From Stereocaulon alpinum (Eukaryota; Ascomycota; Lecanoromycetes; Lecanorales; Stereocaulaceae), in the NCBI GenBank assembly GCA_018257865.1, contig JAEUBA010000055.1, forward strand, positions 155,136 to 219,135: a DNA stretch of 64,000 nucleotides, written 5' to 3'. Made by a program: the position numbers and the translations under genes. Below, one piece after another: positions 32,872 through 44,124 of this stretch. The notes beneath the pieces were generated by a model, which was not told where the DNA came from, did no database searches, and saw nothing but the letters and a program-made list of their open reading frames with translations. Within the stretch, counting starts at the first letter, position 1; each line of letters begins with the position of its first letter.

Positions 32872-33849
32872 ATGCTGACATTCCTCGTTCGCACCGCACA
32901 GGTGCCAGTCGAACAGCCCGAAGATGTGTACAGCAACGCTGTCGGTTTGCTCTTCCCGGACAACATACGCACCTTCCATGGCGACCCCGGACGCGACATC
33001 ACCTATCTCTCCAGGCGCTTCGGTGACATGAAGCTAACTCTGGCCGATCCACTGCAACAAGAAGACCGGACGTTGTTTGCTCATTTCATATGGAATTCTG
33101 GGATCCAGATGGCCGAATTCATCAGTCAAGCTGGTGGCCTAGCAAGAGAGAACAGAGATGGCAAATGGAACGTAGAAAAAGAGAGCGTATTGGAGCTAGG
33201 AGCTGGTGCGTGAAAATTATATCGGTGGTGCAAGAGTACGGGCTCATGTTACGAGGTAGGTACGGGCATTGTGGGCATCACTAGTGCATTGGCTGGTGGG
33301 GGGGAGGTTGTTCTGTCAGACTATCCGTCGCAGAAAGTATTGGCAAACCTTAGAGTCAATGTTGAGAGAAACATTCCGCAAGATCTACGTACAGAGGCGA
33401 AAGTCGCCGTTCAGGGTCACGAATGGGGTATTCTGACAGACGAATTTTCCAAAGCTAACGCCCGCCACTTCACACGCATACTTTGTGCAGATTGCCTATG
33501 GATGGATACGAATCACTTCGGCCTTGCTCAGTCGATAGAGCACTTTCTCTCTGACAAGGAAGGCGCGCGGGCGTGGGTGATAGCGGGGTTCCATACGGGC
33601 AGAGCAAAGCTTGTGTCATTCTTCGATATCACTGTCCAAGCAGGACTCGAGGTAGAGAGTATATGGGAGCGGGATGCTGATGGCAATGAGAGGAACTGGG
33701 AGAGGGACAGAGAAGATAAGGAGCGAAATAGGTGGATGGTTGTCGCTATACTGAAACGGGGCAATAGAGTGGAAGAATTGTCGGAAGAGGAGAAGCAGCA
33801 ACGTTTCTATGCATCCATGCTCATGCAGAAATCAAATCGACATGTATGA
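32872..33849 (+). CDS. NNT1/EFM7-type class I methyltransferase
   Basis: Model: join(32872..33205, 33260..33849), 307 aa. The opening (PVEQPEDVYSNAVGLLFPDN) and the segment TLFAHFIWNSGIQMAEFI are typical of the Methyltransf_16 family. The SAM loop is ESVLELGAG|TGIVGITSAL, with the intron inside it (GTGCGT donor; GAGGTAG acceptor). Post-motifs EVVLSDYPSQKVLANL and ILCADCLWMDTNH also fit. Yeast Nnt1 was named nicotinamide N-methyltransferase and later shown to be Efm7, which methylates elongation factor 1A, so either role is possible. The C-terminus is highly charged. It ends 118 bp from the convergent EFM4 gene, and its start lies 244 bp from the divergent nucleoside hydrolase. Confidence 0.88.
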
Positions 33850-33967
33850 GAAGTACCAAAGCAGTAAAGTTGCCAGCCACATTGGTGCGTTCTGGCGGAA
33901 GCCTTCTTGCTGATGGACTCTTCTTGCAATGTTCGGGTACACATAAATGACACTCAACGTAATGGGG

Positions 33968-34771
33968 TCAGCTCTTCTTTTTGAAGCAAATACTACAGAC
34001 ACTCTGCCCCGTGTGTCCCCCAAATTTGAATACCGGATAATTCACCCGCCCAGACACCTCTAGTGTACTCTCCTCGCCACAAAACCAGGTCTTCAGCTCC
34101 TCCTCCGTCCAATTACAACTTGTAACTACCACCAAACCACCCTTCTTCACCAACCCTTCCACTCGCCTAGCATACCCCTCGACTACCCTCCGCTGCAAAT
34201 CATCCACTTCACCACTCAAGCTAACAGCATCGAAGGTCCCCTTGTCAAGTACCACATCAAAGCCCTCCACCCATTCCGGCCTTGGCTTCGAGTGTAAGAT
34301 ATCCCAGAGCGTAAAATCTATAATGCCATGTCCGTCCAGGCTCGGCCTTAGTGCAAGACCCTTCTGTTGTGCTAGTTTCTTGCACAACTCCACACTCGAC
34401 CTTGAATAGTCCACTCCTATCAATCTGTTCGTAAAGCCCCCCTCTTCTCGTAATAAGAACAGCATTTCGCCATTTCCGGTGCCTAGGTCTAGGAATGTAG
34501 TAGCCTCTTTATCGAGACCCAAAGAGTTGGAGGTCAGGTATTTGAGGATCTTTTGCGAGGCATTGACGTCCGAGAACCAGGTGTGGCCTTCATGAGAGGG
34601 CGTGGAAGCATGGGTTGTCAAATCGGTGCTGTAGGTTTGATCCCAGCTGTGACATTGGTCAGCTCAATACGTCTAGGGGAGTGGATCAGTGATTTACTAT
34701 TCTCTAGTACCCAACTCACTTGGCTCAAGGTGAGCTGGCTTCTGGGGATCCATTGAAAGGGCAGTGTCCAT
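33968..34771 (-). CDS. EFM4: Protein-lysine N-methyltransferase EFM4 (METTL10 family)
   Basis: Model: complement(join(33968..34646, 34698..34771)), 250 aa. Exon 1 ends SELGTREY and joins WDQTYSTDLTTH, giving the EFM4 hallmark YWDxxY after the intron (GTAAAT...CACAG) is removed. Then WFSDVNASQKILKYL, the SAM loop TFLDLGTGNGEMLFLLREEG, VDYSRSSVELCKKL, DVVLDKGTFDAVSLS and VVVTSCNWTEEEL. The family methylates lysine on translation elongation factor 1A. With the neighbouring NNT1/EFM7-type gene, two potential EF1A methyltransferases lie tail to tail. Intact. Confidence 0.93.
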
Positions 34772-35500
34772 GATGGTGTAGCAAAAGTGAACGGAAATCT
34801 GCACCTTTGCTACCCGGCAAGGCTCCTAGCGGAATTTGCCCGCGCCATCGCAGCATTTCCAAGCCTAAACGTAAGACTCGCCGACAGACCTCGATCTTTT
34901 GAGAGAAAAAGCTGGATTCAAGAGATTTTTGTCGAATCTTCGACCGAGCGGGAGTTGTAACAGGTCCGACGAGCTATCCGCCGTGGTGGCCCAGAGGTGA
35001 TTTCCACCCAGACTTTGAACGCGAGCTGAGGACGGAGGCTTGCCCGCGAGCCTGTAAGAGATTGTTTCGTGGGGGCAAGTCAGGCGGCAGCCACGCTAAG
35101 AAGCCCCACCTCACCCTTGAGAGTCCTCGACAGCTTCCAGTTAATGTCATCACTGGCCCATCAGGTGATAATCACCAGATTTCCAATTTCCAGTGACGTT
35201 TGATCATTGAATGCTCGTGATGCCTACATTTTATGTGATAGCAGGCTACTCTGGCGTGCTGTTGCCTGAACCAACAGGTCGTAAGTGGCTAAGACACCCT
35301 ATGCTGCCTGTAGTCCCGCGCTACCCCTGAGGATCGGAGGTGCATTAGTGACGCTGACCGCTGAAGGATCCACGTTCAGCTGAACTTCTATATGACACGT
35401 CTTACTCTCATCTTTCTAATTTCATTTCTTCAGTCTTGTATATGCTTTCCAATCTCTCCAAGAAAGTAATTGCCTACATTCCGTTCTGGTAGAGAAGATC
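34772..35500. promoter_or_regulatory. Divergent promoter region between EFM4 and PARP
   Basis: About 730 bp between two divergent starts. No BRCT-coding exon is found here that could extend the PARP gene. No individual site is called. Confidence 0.4.
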
Positions 35501-37542
35501 ATGCCCCCAAAACGCAAGGCCTCAGGCAAGCAGGCTGCCAAAGCCGATATTAAACAATCAAAGCAGGATGGCCAGAAAGCTATTTCCCACGACATCAATA
35601 TTCCGCTCGATGAAGGGTTCAATGAAGACGCCAAGGTTTATATCGACGATGATGGGATCATATTCGATGCCTCCCTAAACCAAACAAACATTGGTGGGAA
35701 CAACAACAAGGTATACTCCATCTCCATATAATGTCCAATGGGTCTGAGAGTTTTCCAGTTCTACCGACTCCAGCTCTTGTACAAGGAGAAGGATGATACG
35801 TACTTTGTGCACACCCGATGGGGGCGAGTTGGTGAATTCGGTCAAGTCAAAACCATGGGACCATTGGCCGAGTTGGAAGACGCACTCAAAGAATACAACA
35901 AGAAATTTAAAGACAAGTCCGGCAACAAATGGGACGAACGATCCGAGCCTGCCAAGAAGGGAAAGTACACATTCCTCGAGCGAAGCTATGAGGACGATGA
36001 CGATGAAGCCCAAGACCAGGTCAAGAAGGAAGATGCGGACGATGAGCAGACTGACAGCAAGCTTCCGCGCCAGACGCAGAGGCTGATGGAGTTGATCTTC
36101 AACCAGAACCACTTCAACGCTGTTCTGGAGTCCATCGGTTATAATGCTAACAAGCTACCGCTTGGGAAGCTGTCCAAGGCCACCCTGAAGCAGGGATTCG
36201 AGCACTTGCAAGAGCTGGCTAGTCTGATTAAGCATCCCAGTCTGTCTCAGAACAAGTATGGGACTTCTCAGAAAGAGGTAAGTCGATCAGTCCTCTTTCT
36301 TACAAACGCTTGCAACAAAGGAAACCAGCTCGTTCTAAACTTGGGGCTTCTGGCGAGATGAATGTCTTCGCTGCACCTACTCGGTCGAACAGAAGTTGTT
36401 GAAGGCCATGAACGGCTATTAGGATTTGCTTTAAGTTTTTGACCTAACACACGGTTCTTTCATTCATAAGGCACCTCTTTCCCGGCTGCACTTCGAGACT
36501 GATGCTTCTATTGTCTTAACATAGGCAATCGAGGACTTTTCCAATAGATACTACTCGACGATTCCACATGAATTTGGCCGTAATCGTCCACCTCCAATTG
36601 ATAACAACGAGATCCTCCGCAAAGAGACCTCGATGCTCGATACACTCACAGACATGGAAGTCGCCAATACCATCATGAAGACCAGTATCGACAAGGATAA
36701 AGATGCCGAAAGTATCAACACTCTTGACAAACACTTCCAAGAGCTCAATATGAATGAGATGACTCCCCTAGATCACAATTCTGACGAGTATAAAGCTCTT
36801 GCTGAGTACCTTGTCAAATCCTCCGGTACAGCTCATGGTATCAGATACCGTCTGGAAGATATTTTCCGCATTGAGCGCGTGGGGGAAGCAGAACGCTTCC
36901 AAACATCAAAGTATGGCAAATGGAAGAAGAAGGACAAGCGTTTGCTATGGCATGGTTCTCGAACAACGAACTTTGGTGGCATTCTGTCCCAGGGTTTGCG
37001 CATTGCACCACCCGAAGCTCCTGTCAGCGGCTATGCATTCGGAAAGGTATGTTACCACACCGCCCTTGGGGAGAGTTTGATGCTAAAGACGATTCATCTA
37101 GGGGGTGTACCTTGCCGATATGTCAAGCAAATCTGCTCAATACTGCCGCGCCAGCATGAGCGGTGGAACCGGCTTACTGCTCCTCTGCGAAGCTGAACTG
37201 GGCAGACCAATGTACGAGATTCCTAACGGCGACTACAATGCCGGCGAGGAGGCGAAGAAACGCAACTGCATCTCAACTCTCGGTGTCGGTCAAACTGTGC
37301 CACAAGGGTGGATGGACGGAGAACCTCTCCATGAAACTTTGAAGGGCGTTCGCGTCGTAAGTAATCTCATCAACTAGAGAGACTAGCTCGGTGTGCTAAC
37401 CTGATGCTTCCAGCCCGATCTGTCCAAGGGACTTGGCGACAACAAAGACTCGACCGCAAGGGGCTATCTGCAACACAACGAGTATATCTGCTACGACGTT
37501 GCACAGCTAAAGTTGAAGTATCTTTTCCGGGTCGGCATGTAA
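35501..37542 (+). CDS. Poly(ADP-ribose) polymerase with WGR domain, no BRCT
   Basis: Model: join(35501..35710, 35759..36277, 36525..37046, 37102..37356, 37414..37542), 544 aa. Order: a Lys-rich N-terminus (MPPKRKASGK), WGR domain (HTRWGRVGEFGQVKTMGPLA), helical regulatory domain (PRQTQRLMELIFNQNHFNAV; LPLGKLSKATLKQGFEHL), then the catalytic domain. The triad is complete: His in LLWHGSR, Tyr in GVYLADMSSKSAQYC, Glu in HNEYICYD. It should build poly(ADP-ribose) on nuclear proteins after DNA damage, using NAD+ and releasing nicotinamide. Other filamentous fungal PARPs I know of carry an N-terminal BRCT domain; none is present here. Intron 2 is 247 nt, the others 48-57. Confidence 0.95.
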
Positions 37543-39148
37543 TTGGAGAGTATTGAAAGCTCAGTCCTAGGCCTCAATGATCTGCAAAAAGCTCTCCCAG
37601 GAAAAGGTGTTACGAGTCATGTCGTAGACTTGAGATTTCATCTAGGACACTTACTTCACTTATCTCCTCCACCGCAACTTCCAATCTCCATGGCCCTCCA
37701 CAACTACCACTCATCCGTCGAGCATACCTCCGCCCCCCCCTCCCCCCCCTTCAAATGTCTCACCTCCCCCAATCCCGTCCCCACTCACCTCCTCATAACT
37801 CCACTCACCCATCAGAACATCACCAACTCACCACACCCTCCCCCACACCACTACATCTCCAACCTCCCACCTATCCACCTTCACCTTCACAAACCCCAGC
37901 ACCCAACCCACCGTCCTCCAAACCTCAATTCCCCCACCCTTCAGATCCCCTCAAGTAACAACTCACATCACATCCACCTCATACAACAAACCCCCTCCAA
38001 ACCCCCTGCACAATCTACCTAAGCAGTCCGATCACCACCATCCCCTTTCCCGTTCCCATTCCCATCCCCAACTCCAACCCGCTTTTCGCCACTACGTAGT
38101 CACCTCCGCTCCACGAACCAGCACACACAGACGTACAAATTAATTGATGGGTATTCTGAAAAACCAAAGCCTCCGCTCTATATCTTCACTGTATGCTTGG
38201 ACTACCGCTACATATGTACGGTCTGGAGCTGGGGGTGGGGGGGTTTTCGAGGGTGCTGTTTATTTAGGTGGTGGGTAGCTGTATTTGGTTAGGAGGTTGA
38301 TGGCGTTTTTTTTGTTGTTGACGTTTGGGTGTAGAAGGTAGGGTTGTGGTGGGCTTTGGAAGGTTGGGGGGGAGATGGATGCTGGGGGGTGGTGAGGGGT
38401 GTAAATGGGGAGAGGGGGGTGGTGAGGTGGTTGGGTAGGCGGGGATATGTGGTGGGGTTGTCGGGTTCGAAAGTTCGGGGTTGTGATGCGGTGTGGTGTT
38501 TTTACTGGGGCGTTGGTGGGGAGTGGATGGGCTGCTCGGTTTGTGAGGGGAGGGAATGGCGCCTTTGTTTTTTGGGTTGTGTTTATGTGCATGGATGAGT
38601 TTGTGATGGGCGAGTTTGGTGGATGTTACGAGGGCATCGCTCGTTATGGAGTCTGGAATTCATGGTCTGTCACATCGTGCTTGGTCAGTAGCTATATACT
38701 GTATGGTAGAGGTATGCGAGGAGCCTTGTTCAAGGTCTCGCGTTGAAAGGGATCATGATTAAGATCTATATGTCGCACATGATAAACATATCATGACGGC
38801 TCTTCGGGCAAGACTCCACCTGCCGTAAGTGCAAGGCTGGTTCAGGTATCTGGTGTTTCGAGGGAAAGGAACAGTAAGGGGAATAGTGAGAGGGTTAAGA
38901 CTCGGATCTCGAAGTACTTTAGCATTGTGTAAGATGAAACCTGATGAAGCTATGGAAAGCGCAACAGATTATGCCGATATGCATTGACTTCCAGAACTGC
39001 GAATACTGAAGAGACTGCGGGATAGTGGCCAGTGCAGAGGTTTTGTGTGGAAGTATGAGCGTGACTTTCGGTAAGACGTATTTGCCCTTGAAGAGGTTGT
39101 GTGCTAAGTCGGCCATCTTGCGTGTCCAGAAGTCTCAAAGCTTGATAA
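37543..39148. other. Intergenic with second strand-asymmetric block
   Basis: The top strand is C-rich at about 37660-38060 (CCTCC, CACC runs) and flips to G/T-rich at about 38225-38640 (GGTGG, GGGGG runs). This is the same arrangement as at 17.9-18.7 kb. Frames open here on either strand give low-complexity Pro/His/Ser or Trp/Gly peptides and are not genes. No gene is supported at 38650-39148. Confidence 0.5.
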
Positions 39149-40807
39149 CTATTGTTCGTATGGACTATTCGTGTAATAGACAAGCCCTTCTTCTTTGAGA
39201 AGGTCTAAATCAATATCCTCGTGATCACTGCCGCTATCGTAGTCAAAATCGTCAGACCGGATGCTACCGTCGTCATCAAGATCCTCAGAGGAGAGGCTGC
39301 CATCTTCGTCAATGCCAGCCCACTCTCCAGTTTTCTCGTCCAAATATTGGTATTCTGTCCCAAAGAGCACATTGTCCCAGTTGCCTTCATCGGAGATCTT
39401 GTCATCCGGAGATGTCAGAGGTCTACCGTGCTCCCACGTGAAGCCCCAAATGAGGCTCGTTTCTGGAAGGTTGAGCGGCATGAACGTTTGCAGTTCCTCC
39501 CAGGTCCCATCAAGAAGATTGAAACAATCGAGCTTTATGCGCCGAAGACGATCCTTACGGTGAACGAAGAAGTTTGTGAGCTCACGATAGCTCGCCTCAC
39601 AGGCTTTCATTTCAAGCACTCTCAGCTTGCTCAAACCGGACGCTGGCAATACATCGTGGACATTCAAGTGAGCACTATTAACATGGCCAGTCAATTTTAA
39701 CACTTCAAGCTCCGAGGCCTTGTCAAGCAGAATATAGAGATCGGTCTTCCTACCTCTTGGAGGACCCAGAAGGGTCTCGTTGGGCTCGACCGCCGTGTCG
39801 AAGCAGATTGTGAGATCTAAGATGCGTAGCCGCGGAAGAACGTTCTGTCGGAGCTCGAAAAGGAGCCCACTTTCTGGGTGAAGGCACCAATTAGAGATTC
39901 CACCGTAACTGGGGCGCGTGTAGCCATTGTGATCGCTAAAAGAGTCATATGAATGGGTACTGTTCCCAAGGCTAAGACTATCAAAGCTTGGTAGATCTGA
40001 GCTTGCTAAGACTCGGATGAGCTGCATAACACCCCCGAAATGTCTCCGAAATGTACTTCCATGGGAGCTGCAGTCTAAGTCCCTGCCAGTGACACAGCAT
40101 AATCCAGTGTCGTATGGCTCGGCCGTACCTTCGATGTTCATTGATAAAATCCGTTTGTTGAGAGGGCAGCCATTTACATCAATGCCATCACCCAGGAGGC
40201 CGGAAGTACGAGACAGATCGGCAACCACCACCCGCTTTAGATGTGAGAGTCCTGAAAATGCGGACTTGAGACAGTCAAATAGCTCTTTGGTTTGGATTTG
40301 CTCCTGGTCCTCGAACCGCTTATGGATACGGGGGTCTTCGAACGATCGGCGATAGATTCCACTAATAGACCGACGGTAGTGAGTACCATCGCCGACAACG
40401 ACCGTGCCCCGCGGATTCTCAATATAGGAAATGTCATAAAGAAGCTCTGTGATGTAGTGACAGAGAACGGGATGCTAGTAGATCACCGGGTCAGTGGGGC
40501 TTCGTGAAGGCTACAATGAGGGCTGCTTGACTGAATGGAGCTTTAGATCGAATGCTGTTGAATACCTTCCAGCAATATGTTACACAACGAAGAAGCAGGC
40601 GTAGTCGTGACTCACTGTTGTAAGTTGCATGAAGATGTCTAGTACACCGCGGCGAGCAGCCACGTAAGCAGTCGTGAAGAGAAGCTTTGATGCCAGCATC
40701 TCAAATTTCTTTTCACTCGTCAAACGTAGTGCTTTGAGATCTCTTTTGCTGCAGTAGCTGAGAATCTCAAGCCAGGTCTCGTTCGGCAAAGCTGTTGATG
40801 CGGCCAT
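39149..40807 (-). CDS. F-box protein with acidic tail, paralog A
   Basis: Model: complement(join(39149..40474, 40616..40807)), 505 aa. The F-box is at residues 6-45: LPNETWLEILSYCSKRDLKA, LRLTSEKKFEMLASKLLFTT. Then AYVAARRGVLDIFMQLTT, followed by the 141-nt intron (GTGAGT...CTACTAG) and HPVLCHYITELL. Middle and C-terminal parts have leucine-rich lines (RLRILDLTICFDT, KLRVLEMKACEASYRELTNF, RRIKLDCFNLLDGTWEELQ). It ends in a very acidic tail (about residues 440-500, Asp/Glu/Ser). It is clearly paralogous to the gene at 45814-47226. It probably acts as an SCF adaptor; target unknown. Confidence 0.85.
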
Positions 40808-41401
40808 ATTTAGTCTTAATGCCTGTGACTGCGTGGGTAGATAAGGTAGAGTGTTTTGTGCAATTGGAGGTCAAATGCTGAGGTTCATGCACCCAAGAAG
40901 AGAGGTCATCTGGCTAGAACAGCTGAAGGGTTTGGTGCCTGGTCTTGTGCCAAGGAGTAAGGTAGTGATGAAAGAGGTTAAGGTTCGCGGACTCGGCTGA
41001 CTGGTGAGCTTAAGGTAAGGGTAGTACGCGAGGTACGGTGTCACCACTAAAATTATGCAGGGGCGGCAATTAAAATTACCTTATGCAGGGGCGGCAACTT
41101 AAACTACCTTACGCAACCCCACCGAGAACCGACCCGTTCTGCGCCGATTCACTTCGATCAATATGTAAGCTCTTGATGAGGCAAATACCGCACTTCACAT
41201 ACCATACAAACTCTACAGACAGTGTTCGGGCCCCGCATTGACAATGATCTGCCTGTTGAGGAGCTCTAAGTGATTGCTGCCCGCTAGTATGTTCCCACAT
41301 TGATTGCCTCCAAATGTTCTTCGACAAGACACGTCGTGTGGAAGTCTTGCCCACAGGTGATATCGTAAGATGGACCTTTTGTATATATGCAAAGGCTCGA
41401 C
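40808..41401. other. Intergenic
   Basis: Contains the 28-bp tandem repeat at 41053. A minus-strand frame at 41109-41354 has several Cys/His residues but no recognisable family, and I do not call it. Confidence 0.4.
41053..41108. repeat. 28-bp direct tandem repeat, two copies
   Basis: Units 41053-41080 and 41081-41108 begin TTATGCAGGGGCGGCAA and end with TACC, with three mismatches. A third partial copy (TTACGCAACC) follows at 41109. It lies upstream of the paralog A start, on the F-box gene's promoter side. Confidence 0.8.
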
Positions 41402-42412
41402 TCAGGTGATAGTCTCATTCATCGCTGATGGACGGTCCTGTAGGTCCATGATAAGCCCTCTGCCGACCTCCGTCCCACTAACAAGCATCGTAAACAGACT
41501 TTCACTATATCTGTCATCCTGCACCATCCGATATGGAATTTTTTTCGCCGCCTGAATCACCGATCTATACAAGAAAGGCTGTGGCATCATACTCTCAGGT
41601 CTAGGGCTTTCGGTAAATTCTATAATGCATGCGTGTCCGACCACGGTTACTTCTCGGAATGGCACAACGCGATCATGTTGAGGGTATCTTGATACGTATT
41701 CCAGGGTGGATATCACGGCGAGAAAAACACTCTCTATGCTGAGTACTCTGCCGCCATCAAGGTATAACATCCGGAGGCCGTAGTAGGGATTTGTGTTATT
41801 CGTGCTGGTAGCGTTTTCCTGGTATTCGGTGGAGAGCAGGGAGGAAGTACTGCTTACTAGTATCAAGGACCTTGCCGATGATGACGCTCCTGGGGAAATA
41901 TGTGTTGTCTCATTCATGTGCATCGATGAATGGAATGAAATACTCGCAACGTGGCTACCTTCAAAGTAAAGACCGAATATCGCTTCCAGGTATCGATGTC
42001 TGAGGATCATATCACTCACGGCTTTATACAAGCCCCAGACAGCGAACCGGGTCTCGAAAACCTGCGCATTCGGAGATGGCAGTATTTCCACCACCACATC
42101 CGGATATGTGCTTGAGAACGAGCTAGAGAAGCCTTGCATCCTTCCATTAAAATCCTTGGTCGCCAGGAGAGCGAGTGCGTCTAAGGCGTTGAAGAGGCAG
42201 GACAGTTGAGGCAGTTGGACGTCGACGTTGTAACCTAACCTCACTGTGAAGCGGGGGTCGATATCCGTATCTGCAGATAGCCTATGGAGAGGTAAATTGG
42301 AGAAGGGCTGGAAGCTAGGTCGAATTGGGTTCGCAGTTTCAGCTGAGCAGACGGAAAATAGATACGGTCCTAATAGTGGCAGCATGGCTGCAATGAAGCT
42401 TGAGAAATTCAT
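41402..42412 (-). CDS. Predicted secreted protein, unknown function
   Basis: Single exon, 336 aa from the ATG at 42412. The first 24 residues form a signal peptide (MNFSSFIAAMLPLLGPYLFS, then VCSAETA). The mature part is neither repeat-rich nor Cys-rich (only a few cysteines). It has several possible N-glycosylation sites (MNET, ENAT, NNTN, MNET near the end). It contains RFTVRLGYNVDVQLPQLSCL, then LALLATKDFNGRMQGF and DVVVEILPSP, suggestive of a conserved fungal domain, but I cannot name it. It sits between the two F-box paralogs with another secreted protein. Plausible extracellular or host-interface protein; function not inferred. Confidence 0.75.
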   Translation of the reverse strand: MNFSSFIAAMLPLLGPYLFSVCSAETANPIRPSFQPFSNLPLHRLSADTDIDPRFTVRLGYNVDVQLPQLSCLFNALDALALLATKDFNGRMQGFSSSFSSTYPDVVVEILPSPNAQVFETRFAVWGLYKAVSDMILRHRYLEAIFGLYFEGSHVASISFHSSMHMNETTHISPGASSSARSLILVSSTSSLLSTEYQENATSTNNTNPYYGLRMLYLDGGRVLSIESVFLAVISTLEYVSRYPQHDRVVPFREVTVVGHACIIEFTESPRPESMMPQPFLYRSVIQAAKKIPYRMVQDDRYSESLFTMLVSGTEVGRGLIMDLQDRPSAMNETIT

Positions 42413-44124
42413 GTCCGTCTATTCAAGCTACCGCTTGGTGCACGAACAACGTGAGTGCGTCTCGATACACTTGGCCAGATCCGCTTTGCTCATTCGCATG
42501 TTTCAACCTACAAACTCAATGGCTCAATTTTACTAATTGATGAGGAAGCTATGTAGCTGTTGCACGCCTAAGTACGTTACAGACACGAGATCTACTAGCG
42601 CTTATGCTGACCTACGGGATCGTGTTTCATGACTAAAACGTCTTGTCGCCACGCGACGGTACGGTAGGCCCCGCGCAATAGAGCCTAGGTCCGTGCTACA
42701 CGACTGTCACTTCCACCCGCCTTGTAGCGTCGCTCCGGCCGAACAGCCAATGAAACGTCGACTCATAGCTAAGAAGCTCAAAATTTACAGATAAAATATT
42801 CGCTTTACGTGCACAAAATCGAAGGTGGAGACCATCACAGGGTGGAATCCAGCGGCGTCTTCCATGACGAATAAATAGTGCGGTGGACATCATCCCATTT
42901 GTCGCTACCGCTGTGGTGATAAGATTCCTCAGAGGTGCAGTTCTCTTCGTAACAAGCCTACGTCCATGATACTGTCTGTAGGTTGATTTACCTCTGGCTT
43001 TGCAGGATTTTGGGTCTCAAGTCGCTACTGTGCAGCTTTCTGTGGTCTGCTCAATAGGCGAGGGAAGATCCGACAAGCCATCCTACTGGCCATCGTTCTT
43101 TTAGGGGTTTAAGCTGTCGTGTATTCTCCATGGCAGAATGGCGTTGAGGTTTAACCTTTCAAAGGAAGCGACAGAAGGTTTTGTGCAATCGTTGCTAGTG
43201 GCTATATTTTCGAGGCTGCCAAGAATTCTCCGTACGAAGTGGGTGATTCTAGAAAAAAACGGAATCGCATTAGTTGGAGAAGGTTCTCTTTCCTATGGAG
43301 AGCGGTCTCAACGAGATGACCTCAGAGACTTGTGGTATAGCGTTCGCGCCTTAGACAAATACGGTATACGGCAACATAATATAGCTGATGAGGACCGGGT
43401 GAGCCAGCAGCTCTTAAGCCTGAGGAACTCGATGCACTTCCAATGTTAGCGGTACGGAGCTCATTGACCCTAGAATCCGAGAATGTCGTCGAACCTACCG
43501 CTTGATTGGAATTAGCAATCGACATATACGCGGTATGCGGTTTACTGAGCGTATCGTACAATGCCCTTTTCACGATGGTCCTGAGCCTAATGCCTGTCAC
43601 TTGACAGGCGTAAGGGATACTCAGCAGCTGTTTGAGACTACTAGATCGAAGTTGTTTTTCCAGATTTAAAATTTCGGGTCATCCAAAATCTTCTGGTGGA
43701 CAATGTATCAGGCTTATTTATATCACAGATCTACTATTCTAGGATCCACCGATTGAATGCACAAGCTTTGTAAGGAAATCGTAACCATTGTTTCCAACTC
43801 CTTTGCATACCACACCTCCACAGCGGGAATGATTTTATTACAGGCTCAGAACAGTGAACTGGTACACAAACTCCGCGCTTTGAAACCTCCATTATCGACT
43901 ATCAGACCCGAAGAAGTTTTTATCGATGTCTGAGCTGAGTTTCGTCCAAAGTGCTGTCAGTGCGGGATCTTCACGGATCGCTAAAACCTTCAGACAATAC
44001 ATGTAGGAGTTAGTGGTGAGGCGAAACATTCCGCCTTCCGATACGCGGTCTTGGCACTCATATATCAACAATATCACCAAGTCTTCTCTGAGGGAAACCC
44101 ACCCTTTGCTCTACCAAGCTTAAG
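42413..44124. other. Intergenic
   Basis: No gene supported. A plus-strand frame at 43138-43449 (DDLRDLWYSVRALDKYGIRQ) reads protein-like but matches no family I know, has no splice partners and may be a remnant. Confidence 0.4.

Noticed and set aside
36278..36524. Hidden extra exon in the 247-nt PARP intron
   Set aside because: The frames either side join directly at QKE|AIEDF as in other PARPs, so no exon is needed.
37543..38022. 159-codon plus-strand frame after PARP
   Set aside because: Pro/His-rich output of a C-rich low-complexity stretch, directly after the PARP stop.
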